Assembly: GCA_019448385.1 (NCBI GenBank)
Contig: JAGTXO010000030.1
Coordinates: forward strand, 62,001 to 126,000
Length of the DNA: 64,000 nt
Origin: Diacronema lutheri
Taxonomy: Eukaryota; Haptophyta; Pavlovophyceae; Pavlovales; Pavlovaceae
Direction: 5' to 3'
The position numbers and the translations under genes are program-made. Below are positions 52,630-60,485 of the stretch, piece by piece. The notes below the pieces were generated by a model. It was not told the origin of the DNA. It saw only the letters and a program-made list of their open reading frames with translations, and searched no databases. The first letter of the stretch is position 1; each line of letters opens with the position of its first letter.

Positions 52630-53160
52630 ATGATGGCGATGGCCGCGGCTGCGCGCGCGCGAACCTCGTGGCCGCTGCCCAAGCGGTGTGTGCACGTCGA
52701 GGCGGGCCTCAAGAAAGCGGGCATTGTGCTGCCGCCTCCCGGTGCGCCGAAGGCCAACTACAACATGCTCGCGTGGGGGCCAGGGGGCATGCTGTACTTG
52801 TCGGGCCACCTGCCGATCACGACGAGCGGCGAGCTCCTCAAGGGGAGGTTGGGCGAGGGCGGGATGGACGTGGCGCAGGGCTACGAGCACGCGCGCTGGG
52901 TGGGCCTTAATTTTCTCGCGACGCTGCAGAAGGAGCTCGGCGACCTCGACCGCGTCGAGCAAGTGGTCAAGCTGCTCGGCGTCGTGAACTCGACCAACAC
53001 GTTCACCGACCAGCACCTTGTCGTGAACGGCTGCTCGGATTTGTTCATGCAAGCCTTTGGCGACAAGGTGGGATATCACGCTCGTTCGGCCATTGCAGCG
53101 AACACGCTGCCGCTCGGCACCTCTGTCGAGATCGAGGCGATCTTCAAGGTCAAAGAGTGA
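52630..53160 (+). CDS. Second YjgF/Rid-family protein (divergent subfamily)
   Basis: 176 residues in one exon with the Rid fold but a different subfamily pattern: GIVLPPPGAPKANYNMLAWG, LYLSGHLPITTSGELLKGRL and a short insertion GEGGMDVAQGYEHARWVGL. LLGVVNSTNTFTDQHLVVNG, VGYHARSAIAANTLPLGTSV and EIEAIFKV follow. The HARSAIA segment aligns with the catalytic ARAAF of RidA and keeps the Arg. The N-terminus (MMAMAAAARARTSW) may be a weak organelle signal. Members of this group are often annotated as RidA-like endoribonuclease L-PSP; the activity is not established by sequence. Confidence 0.88.
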   Translation: MMAMAAAARARTSWPLPKRCVHVEAGLKKAGIVLPPPGAPKANYNMLAWGPGGMLYLSGHLPITTSGELLKGRLGEGGMDVAQGYEHARWVGLNFLATLQKELGDLDRVEQVVKLLGVVNSTNTFTDQHLVVNGCSDLFMQAFGDKVGYHARSAIAANTLPLGTSVEIEAIFKVKE

Positions 53161-53438
53161 GCACATCCGACCCCGGGACGAAGCGGACGGACCGATGGGA
53201 TGCGCGTGCCACCCGGGCCCGTTGTCCACTCTTTTCCCCCGATCTGTAAGCTCAACAAACCGGACGCCCGAGCGACAGCGCGCCGGGCGTGAAAGTGCCG
53301 GCGGCGGCGATGCCGAGAGCTCTGCTGCGCGTCTGCGGGCCACGCCCTCGTACCTCGCGCAGCACCGGCGCGGCGCGCGTGCGCGCGCGCCGGCGTGCTG
53401 CTCCGCTGGCGGCAAACGCCGCGCGCCTCGTGCCGCGC

Positions 53439-54767
53439 TCACTTTGCGAGCACGGCGTCGAGGCCGCGCGCAAAGACCTCAAGCGCACGGTCGACGTTGT
53501 TCCACTTGTCAAGGCCGAAGAGGCCGATGCGGAAGGTGGTGAAATCCTTGGGCTCGCTGATCATCAGCGGCACGCCCGCCGCGATCTGGAAGGCCGAGCG
53601 CGATTTGAACTTGGCGGCGAACGTCGCATCGGGCGCGTACACAACCGCAACGCCCGGCGCCTCAAAGCCCTTCGCGGCAACGGAGCGGAAGCCGCGGTCG
53701 GCGAGGATCTGACGCACGCCCATCCCCAGGCGCCAGCACTCCGCCTCGACGTTTGACAAGCCCGTCGCCTCCGTCTCCTTGGCCACCTCGCGGAAGGCGC
53801 GGAGCGCGTCGGTGGGCATGGTCGTGTAGTAGGAGTGGGCGCCGTCCATGTAGGTGCGCATCACGCCGTGCCACTTGAGGAGGTTCACGCAGAACGAGCC
53901 GCACGAGCGGCCCTGCTCGGCCTCGGCGGCGAGCTGCGCGCGCGCGCGCTCCGAGAGCATCACGACCGCCGCGGACGCCGGCCCCGTCCAGCCCTTCTGC
54001 GGCGCGGTCAGGTAGCAGTCGACGCCCGTCTTCTTCATGTCGACCCACGCCGCGCCCGACGCGACGCCGTCGAGCACAAAGGTGGCGCCAACGGCGTGCG
54101 CGGCGTTGGCGAGGCGGGTGAGGTACTCCTCGGGCAGGATGATCCCCGCCGACGTCTCGACGTGCGGCGCGCACACGAGCGCGGGCCGCTCGCGCGCGAT
54201 CACGGCCTCGACCTCCTCGATCGGCGGCGGCGCGATGCACGGCTCCGAGCCCTTGGCCCAGCCGCCGCACATCTGGCCCGGGTGGCACGCGCAAGGGCCC
54301 GGTGCGGTGGACGCCGCGGCCGACGCGGCGCCCAGCGGCCGCGCGCTCACGACCGTGAGGTTTTTGTTGCCGAGCTCGTCAAAGATCTGCGACCAGCGGT
54401 ACGAGAAGTAGCCGTTCCTCACGACGACCACCTTGCGGTCAGCGCCGGCGAACGCGCGCGCGGCGGCCTCCATGCCGTAGGTGCCCGAGCCCGGAATGAG
54501 CACCGCGTGGTCCGTGTTGTACGCCGTCGTCAGCGTCGCGTGCAGGTCCTTCATCACCGCCTGGAACGGCTCGGACATGTGGTTGAGCGCGCGGTCCGTG
54601 TACACGACGGAGAACTCCTGCAACCCGCCGTTCTGGTCGACGAGCTCGTCGGGCACGACGCCGCGCTGCGTCACCGTAGCCACGCGCGGCGCCGTGCGCC
54701 CCATCCCCGCCGCCGCCGACGTCGAGAGCGCGCGCACCGACGCGCCGGCCAACCGGAGGCGCATCAT
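53439..54767 (-). CDS. Class V aminotransferase, alanine/serine-glyoxylate type
   Basis: PLP enzyme of 442 residues in one exon that transfers an amino group to glyoxylate or pyruvate. The N-terminus (MMRLRLAGASVRALSTSAAA) is a typical mitochondrial presequence; the last residues are not a peroxisomal SKL tail. Motifs are LIPGSGTYGMEAAARAFAG, VVVVRNGYFSYRW, HVETSAGIILPEEYL, LDGVASGAAWVDMKKTGVD, and the PLP lysine in LTAPQKGWTGP (about residue 258). One oddity is a Cys-rich insertion near residues 150-175 (C-x-C-H-x4-C-x9-C) that I do not associate with this family. It is divergent from the ornithine-cyclodeaminase-like gene. Confidence 0.9.
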   Translation of the reverse strand: MMRLRLAGASVRALSTSAAAGMGRTAPRVATVTQRGVVPDELVDQNGGLQEFSVVYTDRALNHMSEPFQAVMKDLHATLTTAYNTDHAVLIPGSGTYGMEAAARAFAGADRKVVVVRNGYFSYRWSQIFDELGNKNLTVVSARPLGAASAAASTAPGPCACHPGQMCGGWAKGSEPCIAPPPIEEVEAVIARERPALVCAPHVETSAGIILPEEYLTRLANAAHAVGATFVLDGVASGAAWVDMKKTGVDCYLTAPQKGWTGPASAAVVMLSERARAQLAAEAEQGRSCGSFCVNLLKWHGVMRTYMDGAHSYYTTMPTDALRAFREVAKETEATGLSNVEAECWRLGMGVRQILADRGFRSVAAKGFEAPGVAVVYAPDATFAAKFKSRSAFQIAAGVPLMISEPKDFTTFRIGLFGLDKWNNVDRALEVFARGLDAVLAK

Positions 54768-54812
54768 TTCCTGGGGCGCGGTGGGTGTGGGATCCGAAGG
54801 GCCCGGTCGCAA

Positions 54813-54820
54813 TTTCGCGC
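54813..54820. promoter_or_regulatory. E2F-like TTTCGCGC between divergent amino-acid genes
   Basis: TTTCGCGC followed by GTTTCG lies in the 148-base gap between the starts at 54767 and 54916. It matches the E2F consensus TTTSSCGC, but the match is short, unpaired and in a G+C-rich setting, so chance occurrence is likely. Confidence 0.2.
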
Positions 54821-54915
54821 GTTTCGATGACAGGATCCGAACGGCCGAAGTCGCGGTAGCTCTCATCAAGGGCGCCGAACCCCGCCTCCGCGACCCGTCC
54901 TCCGCCCGCACGACG

Positions 54916-55983
54916 ATGCTCGCCTCTCTCTCGCGCCGCGCCTCGGCCTCGTCGGTGCGCCTGTCGCGCGTGGCGGCGCCCGTGGCGGTGGGCGCGTGCC
55001 GCTCGCTCTCCGCATTCCCCGCGCCGCGCCTGTTCGACTACGAGACGGTCACGCGCAACCTGACGGTCGCCGACGCGATCGAGTCGGTCGAGAAGGCGTT
55101 CGGCGCGCTCGCGAAGGGGCACGTGGACGTGCCGATGCCGATGCACATTGGGATCGAGGAGTCGGCGATCGCCGGCCCGGGCGACTGCCACATCAAGGGC
55201 GGCTACGTCGCGGCGACGCCCACGTTCACCGTGAAGCTCGCGTGCGTCTCCTTCTACAAGAACAAGGCCAAGGGGCTGCCGCCGGGCTCGGGCATCTTCA
55301 TCGTGGTCAACGCGATCACGGGCGCGCCGCTCGGCATCTTCCAAGAAAATCGGTTCATGACCGACCTGCGCACCGGCGCCGCCGGCGCGGTCGCGATGAA
55401 GCACTGCTCGTCGGCGACGCAGGACGTCGTCGGCTTCATCGGCTGCGGCGCGATCGCGCGCAACATGGCGCGCGGGGCGGCGGCGGTGCGGCCGTTCAAG
55501 GGGGTGGCGTACGCGATCGAGGGCGCCGAGGCCTTCGCCAAGGAGATGCAGGCCGAGCTCGGCATGCCGTTCACCGTCGCGCCGTCCGCGCAGGCGCTGT
55601 GCGGCGAGAGCGACGTCATCTTCACGCAGACGCCCGGCGGCAAGACGGTGCTGGAGAAGAGCTGGCTCAACCCGAAGGGCGTCACGATCATTGCGAGCGG
55701 CTCGGACCAGCCAACCAAGCAGGAGATCCCCAACGACGTGCTCGCCGCGTCCAAGTACATCTCGGACCTCACCAAGCAGACGTCCAAGGTCGGCGAGCTG
55801 CGCGCGGCGCTCGGCGCGGGTGTGATGCAGCTGAGCGACGTGCACGCCGAGCTGGGCGAGGTGGTCAACGGCACGAAGAAGGGGCGCGAGGGCAGCGAGA
55901 TCATCGTCGTCGACCTCACCGGCACCGGCGCGCAGGACGCGGCCATCGGGCAGGTGGCGTGGGACAAGCTCTCCAAGCTCTGA
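54916..55983 (+). CDS. Ornithine cyclodeaminase / mu-crystallin family protein
   Basis: NAD(P)-dependent enzyme of 355 residues; the family includes ornithine cyclodeaminase, alanine dehydrogenase and the ketimine reductase mu-crystallin. The N-terminus (MLASLSRRASASSVRLSRVA) is a mitochondrial-type presequence. Family segments are MPMHIGIEESAIAGPGDCHI, KGGYVAATPTFTVKLACVSF, FQENRFMTDLRTGAAGAVAM, the dinucleotide motif GFIGCGAIARNMARG (about residue 174), FTQTPGG, and LSDVHAELGEVVNGTKKGR. The DLTGTGAQDAAIG tail segment is typical. No intron. Placement beside RidA and aminotransferase genes fits a role in imine or amino-acid metabolism (inference). Confidence 0.9.
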   Translation: MLASLSRRASASSVRLSRVAAPVAVGACRSLSAFPAPRLFDYETVTRNLTVADAIESVEKAFGALAKGHVDVPMPMHIGIEESAIAGPGDCHIKGGYVAATPTFTVKLACVSFYKNKAKGLPPGSGIFIVVNAITGAPLGIFQENRFMTDLRTGAAGAVAMKHCSSATQDVVGFIGCGAIARNMARGAAAVRPFKGVAYAIEGAEAFAKEMQAELGMPFTVAPSAQALCGESDVIFTQTPGGKTVLEKSWLNPKGVTIIASGSDQPTKQEIPNDVLAASKYISDLTKQTSKVGELRAALGAGVMQLSDVHAELGEVVNGTKKGREGSEIIVVDLTGTGAQDAAIGQVAWDKLSKL

Positions 55984-56072
55984 GGTGCAGCCCCGCCTGT
56001 GCGACGGCCGCGCGGGGCGGTGCGTAGAACACGTCACGTGCTGAAAAAAACACCGGGGCCACGACCGGCTAG

Positions 56073-57228
56073 CTAGCCGGGGCATGTGGGGGGATTCCTC
56101 TGTGCGCCCACCCCACCTCCCTCGAGAAGTTCGGCGTACACCTTGCGCGCCGTGCGCGACACGATCACGAGCGCGGCGAGCGCGAGCCCGCAGCCGAGCG
56201 CGCTCAGTGCGCTCTGCGTGCGGGTGCGCGCCGCGGCCGATGGGGACGCGCGTGACGCGTACCGCGTGAGCGGCACGCCGACGCGCGCGACGCGCGCGTC
56301 GGCGGGCGCGGCTGGTGAGCAACCAAGGAGGCTCGGCGCGCGTGCGCGCTCGGCCGACGCGCAGCAGCCGCGCGGACGCACAGCTGCGACGGCGCGCCGC
56401 GCAACTCACCATGAGTGCTCGCAATCGGGGGCTGATCGCGCCGCGCAGCTCGGCGGTTGGGGAGCCGGCGGCGGGTTGCTGCAGCGCGGCAAGCGAAGAG
56501 AGCGACGCGCCGGCGAAGATCCACATGCTCATCGAGAGGAAGGTGCCCGGGCACGCGAGCGCAAAGTGGCGCAGCCGGATGCTTGTGGCTGCGAGGGCGT
56601 AGTTGCACAGCGACGTGTGCATCAGCGGCGAGAGCTTGAGAAGCCAGCAGAGGCGCAGCCCGCGCTGCTCGACGGCGACATCGATCGCGCGGAGGAACGG
56701 GTGGCGCGCCGCCCACTCGACGATGCACGGCCGCAGCGCGTACCTGCCGATGAGGAAGGCGCCCACCGAGCCGAGCCACACGCCGCCGCCGAGCGTGGCA
56801 AACGCGACGCCGAGCCCGGCCACCTGCCCCCACAGCAGCGTGCACGCCGCGCCGCCGCAGAGCCAGAGCGGCCAGGTGGGCATGACGAGCAGCATCGTGC
56901 CCACCTGCAAACTGAAGAGCATGAGAGGTGCGCGCGGCCCAAGCGCGCGCAGCCAACGCAGCGTCGCGGCCACCGCACCGCCGATCCGGTCAGCGTGCGT
57001 GCACGAGAGCGCAAGCGCGCACAGCAGCAGCGCGCTGAGCACCGCCGGCGCGAGCCAGCGGCGCGCCTGGGTGAGCCAGCGCGACGGACGCCTCGCGCGC
57101 CCGTCCTCGTCGTTCGGCGCGTCGTCGCACTTGACGCGCAGCGGTGCAAGCGGATCGGCGGGCGCGTCCTCCGGCCGCGCCGGCGAGACGACGCCGGAGC
57201 CACCTGGGTGCGACACCCAGCCGTCCAT
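56073..57228 (-). CDS. TVP38/TMEM64 (VTT-domain) membrane protein
   Basis: Polytopic endomembrane protein of the DedA/VTT superfamily, some members of which scramble lipids. Exons are 57228-56410 and 56213-56073; 319 residues. After an acidic-basic cytosolic N-terminus come a helix (LAPAVLSALLLCALALSC), APLMLFSLQVGTMLLVMPTW and PLWLCGGAACTLLWGQVAG. These are followed by LGGGVWLGSVGAFLIGRYAL with the conserved Gly-rich re-entrant loop, then LLKLSPLMHTSLCNYALAAT. The second exon supplies the last helix (ALSALGCGLALAALVIVSRT) and tail. The 196-base intron 56214-56409 (GTGAGT...CACGCAG, phase 0) is the only join that brings the last helix into frame. Confidence 0.85.
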
Positions 57229-57367
57229 CGAGCCCGACGCCGCGCGCGAGTGCCCACTGCCGCGCTTGGCGTCGATCCGCGCGCGATGCGCCGCCGTGTT
57301 GGACGCTAGCGCCGCTCTAGAACTCAGAACTACTACGAACTTCGACGGTTGACTCCCAAGTTCTAAG

Positions 57368-57514
57368 ATGGCGTCGTTTTTGGAGCGCGGCAGCGCGCCA
57401 GCCGCGCCCGGCTCGCGAGGCGCACAGCCTGAGGAGCCGTCCGAGCGTCATTGCCCTCCGCCGCGCGGTGCGCTGCCCGCGCCCGCCATCGACGCCACCC
57501 TCACTCCGCTTTGA
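57368..57514 (+). CDS. Possible 48-residue small protein
   Basis: An ATG in a fair initiation context (AAGATGG) opens MASFLERGSAPAAPGSRG and runs to TGA at 57512-57514, overlapping the end of the opposite-strand Cys-rich gene by 14 bases. It has no known motif and is rich in Pro, Ala and Gly. The ATG sits at the edge of an AT-richer island. It may be a real small gene, an upstream frame or chance. Confidence 0.2.
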   Translation: MASFLERGSAPAAPGSRGAQPEEPSERHCPPPRGALPAPAIDATLTPL

Positions 57515-57908
57515 CGGCGGCATACGAGCACTGTGCGTACGTGGAGCAGCACTCGTCCTGGCACTCTTGCAGGCACGTGCTCTTGTCCTTCTGCACCCCA
57601 GACGGGCCGCCGATGCAGCTGGGTAGGCAATTGTTCAGGCAGCGCAAGTACTTTGGGTCGCGCTTCGTGCCCGTCACGTCGCCGTCCTTGGGCTTGCCCC
57701 CCGGGTTGCGCCCGCTGATCCACTGCTGCGCCGCCGGCGACCGCGCGGGCAGCGCGACGAGGGAGAGCGCGGCAGGAGCGAGCATTCGCGCGATATGCCC
57801 CCGCCGGTTGCACACCTCCGCCGCGCGCGCGGGAAGCTGTCGCAGCGCCGCGCCCGACGCGCTCAGAACGAGTAGGGCCGCGAGCCGCGTCGACGCGCGC
57901 GCCGCCAT
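57501..57908 (-). CDS. Cys-rich plastid protein, probably thylakoid lumen
   Basis: 135 residues in one exon. The leader is bipartite: a signal peptide (MAARASTRLAALLVLSASGA), a basic segment, and a second hydrophobic stretch preceded by twin Arg (NRRGHIARMLAPAALSLVAL, then PARSPA), as in Tat substrates of the thylakoid lumen. The mature part contains a basic SGRNPGGKPKDGDVTGTKRD segment and eight cysteines in about 40 residues (C-x3-C-x3-C ... C-x3-C-x3-CC-x5-C), suggesting disulfides or a metal site. It resembles conserved small plastid proteins of algae and plants, but I cannot name it. Confidence 0.72.
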   Translation of the reverse strand: MAARASTRLAALLVLSASGAALRQLPARAAEVCNRRGHIARMLAPAALSLVALPARSPAAQQWISGRNPGGKPKDGDVTGTKRDPKYLRCLNNCLPSCIGGPSGVQKDKSTCLQECQDECCSTYAQCSYAAVKAE

Positions 57909-57982
57909 GCTGCGTGAGGAAGTTTAAAGTTTTCGCTTTCGCTTTCGATTTCGAATTCCGGGCGTCAGCGGGCCCTGGCGTC

Positions 57983-58635
57983 ATGCAGCAGCAGCTCGAC
58001 CAGGTGCGCGCGAGCGGCGGCGGGCAGGAGCCTGTGCGCCCACGCCGGCCATTCTGAGCGTGCGCGCACGCGCACGCCTTGCGCTCCTCGCCGCGCGCCG
58101 GCGCGCAGGATCGCATCAACCGCAACGTGAATGAGCTGTCGGCCAAGCTGCTCGAGGGGTGCAAGCTGCTCTCGGAGAGCTGCCCCGAGACCAACGTGCC
58201 GCTCGTCCTCACCAAGGACGGCCGTATGTTCTCCGTCGGCAACAATGCTTACTACCGGCGTGACGGTGGCAAGCTGGTCGTCGACAACGAGCCGCCGCAG
58301 CAACTGCAGCCGCACGCGACCTACGACTCGGCGTATGCGCCGGCCGGAGGCACGTCGGTGGCCGCGCGCGGCGTGGCGCCCTCGACGAGTGCGCTCTGCG
58401 GCGCGCCGCCCGCCGAGCAGCCGGCTGAGGCCTCCGCGGCCAACCTGTCGCAGCGCGTCGCGGCCAAGCTGCTCGACGGCTGGCAGCTCCTCGCCGAGAG
58501 CTGCCCCGAGACCAACGTGCCGCTCGTCCACTCGCGCGACGGGCAGATTCTGTCAGTGGGCACGGGCAAGTATTACGCGCGAGAGTCGACAGGCGCGCTG
58601 CGCGAGCTCCCGCGCGGCCAGAGCTTCGCCGGCAC

Positions 58636-58671
<36 letters not shown>

Positions 58672-59316
58672 CGCGCCGCATACCGCCGGCGGGACGGCAG
58701 CGCCGTCCTCATACGCATCGACCGCGTCGCCCTATTTCGCGCCGCGCTCCGCGCCCTTGTCGTTCTCGCCCTCGTCGCGCTTCGCGGCGCACGGCGGCTC
58801 GCACGGCGCGCCCCACGATGCCGCGTCGCTCAGCGCGAGCCGCCTGCCGTTCGCGCCTGCTGCCACCTACCCGCCGCCACGCGCGGCCACGAGCTGCGGC
58901 GCGCCGTCGGCGCTCGCGCAGACGCATGGCGGCGGAGGTGCGCCGCCGTCGGCGCGGCCCCCTCTCCCAGCGCGCTATGGCCAGACACTCAACGCGACGC
59001 TCGTGCGCGCTGCGCGCGCCCGCGCCCGCACCGATCCGATGCGCGCGCCGCGCCATTGGAGCGTGCGAGCGGCTGCGCCCCTCAAACCGCGCCGCACGAT
59101 GGCGTGCGCGCCCTGCCGCGCGTCGCTGCGCCGGCGTCGCTCCCCTCCGTCCACCCCCCCCCCCCTCCCTCTCTCCCGCAGGCCGCTCTGTACGACAAGC
59201 TCGACACGTTGCAGGCACAGTTGGCTCACGACGCGGACGTCGGCAGCTCGAGGCAGCTCGTCGCGTCGATTCACGAGATTGCGGCGGCCATCGGCGCGGT
59301 AAATCTTCTCTCGTAG
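57983..59316 (+). CDS. p27-autoantigen-like (ZNRD2/SSSCA1) protein with two domain copies
   Basis: Exons are 57983-58003, 58109-59002 and 59182-59316; 349 residues. Two copies of the auto-antigen p27 motif occur: LSAKLLEGCKLLSESCPETN with VPLVLTKDGRMFSVGNNAYY, and VAAKLLDGWQLLAESCPETN with VPLVHSRDGQILSVGTGKYY. In the family these normally bind zinc through C-x2-C ... C-x2-C; here only one Cys per copy remains. A CAG-encoded Gln run (about ten) and a Ser/Pro/Ala-rich linker follow. The last exon gives a helix (AALYDKLDTLQAQLAHDADV, IHEIAAAIGAVN) like the UBA-like tail of related plant proteins. Introns: 58004-58108 (GTGCGC...GCGCAG) and 59003-59181 (C-rich 3' end). The tiny first exon encodes MQQQLDQ. 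Confidence 0.8.
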
Positions 59317-59452
59317 TGCTGGCGGACGCGGGACGGTCCGCGAACTCGGCACCGCGCACGGCGTGCTCGGAAAGTGTCCCAGTCTGACCAACGAGAGCCA
59401 TGGGCGTGATTGCGAACATGCCAACAATCATTCGGTGAGTGGAGGGTGGCAA

Positions 59453-60250
59453 GCAAAGCGCCAAAACTCGGCGGCTGGCAGCCGGAAGGCGGGAGCGCGA
59501 ACACGAACTTGCCAAGCCCAACCGCGCGATGCAGCTGCAGATCGAGACGCCGGGCGCGCCCGACGAGCGCGCGCAGACGGGCAACAGCGGCACGGTCCGG
59601 CGCGCCGCCGTCGCCACCCTCGCCCTCCTCGGCGTGCTCGCCGTCGCGGGCGCGGCGGCGGCGTCGTCGTCCGGCGCCAGCGGCTCGGCCGCGATGCCGC
59701 GCGCTCGGGCCGACGATCTGCCTGGCCGCCGCATGGAGGACGTTGGCATCAACAAGGCCCCGGGCGGCGTCAAGCCCGAGTTTCCCTTCAAGAATGACCA
59801 CTGCGTGGGCAAGATGGAAGGCAACGTGACCGACCCTGACGAGGACGGCGCTGGGTACATCTGCTCCAAGGCGATCGGCGAGCCCAATTGCACGACGCCC
59901 GAAGAGCTCAGCTCGCTCTACTGCGCGTGCTGTTTTTGCTACCGCCAGTGCCGCATGCAGAAGACGCCGGATGCGCTGTGCATCTACCAGGAGGGCTTCT
60001 GCCCCGACGACTGAATGCGCGTGCCTCGGGCGCAGAAAAGCGCGCACGCCGCACGTTGACATGTCCGCCCTCGCCCGTGGCAATGTCCGCCGCCGCGAGA
60101 CAGTGCGCCTGCTGCCGTCAGTGACGATCGCATTTTGATTTGTGAGCCGGAGGCCAGGCAGGGACCGCTCCGCACAGTGCTTGCGTGGGCCCTTCCACCC
60201 GTGGGTTTAGCCTTTCCGGCTGCCAGCCGCCGAGGTCTGACGCTTTGCGC
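59453..60250. repeat. Inverted repeat pair flanking a Cys-rich gene
   Basis: Arms of about 37 bases at 59453-59489 and 60211-60250 are inverted copies: GCAAAGCG, a variable 6 bases, then CTCGGCGGCTGGCAGCCGGA. The inner CGGCTGGCAGCCG is itself palindromic. They enclose exactly one short gene (59529-60014). The layout resembles a small element with captured gene or two inverted solo elements; no transposase or clear target duplication is visible. Confidence 0.5.
59529..60014 (+). CDS. Small Cys-rich single-pass membrane or secreted protein
   Basis: 161 residues in one exon (an upstream in-frame start at 59439 is less likely). A short acidic cytosolic N-terminus precedes a membrane anchor or uncleaved signal (AAVATLALLGVLAVAGAAAA). 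The lumenal part has ten cysteines, including the cluster YCACCFCYRQC, a D-P-D-E-D-G acidic turn and a potential N-glycosylation site (NVT, NCT). No named family is recognised. It is flanked by inverted repeats. Confidence 0.65.
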   Translation: MQLQIETPGAPDERAQTGNSGTVRRAAVATLALLGVLAVAGAAAASSSGASGSAAMPRARADDLPGRRMEDVGINKAPGGVKPEFPFKNDHCVGKMEGNVTDPDEDGAGYICSKAIGEPNCTTPEELSSLYCACCFCYRQCRMQKTPDALCIYQEGFCPDD

Positions 60251-60453
60251 AACCCTCCCCCCCCCCCCCCCCCCCCCCCCCCCCCACCCACCCACCCACA
60301 CACACACACACACATTCACGGCGACGCGGCTCGCGTCAGGTGCCGCCAGGCGGTGTGCGCAGCTCTGAGCCCGGCAATCATGCGTCTGCGGCAATCATGC
60401 GTCTGTGTGCTTGTGCGCAGCGCTTTGCGCACGACGAACGCGCGCCGCTTCTG
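60015..60453. other. Gap with poly-C tract and CA repeats
   Basis: Downstream of the Cys-rich gene lie the right inverted-repeat arm (60211-60250), a run of about 28 C from roughly 60257, then CCCA and CA units up to about 60314. A (GCAATCATGCGTCTG)-like duplication sits at about 60374-60403. I see no gene here. Confidence 0.6.
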
Positions 60454-60485
60454 TCAGAGTGGTGGCGCTTCTGTCAGAGTGGTGG
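60446..60485. repeat. 20-base tandem duplication at a stop codon
   Basis: CGCTTCTGTCAGAGTGGTGG occurs twice head to tail (60446-60465, 60466-60485), followed by an inverted continuation (AGTGGTGGCA / TGCCACCACT, 60478-60498). The stop codon of the glycosyltransferase-like gene (60454-60456) lies in the outer copy, so its last residues (ATTLTEAPPL) come from the repeat. Confidence 0.85.
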
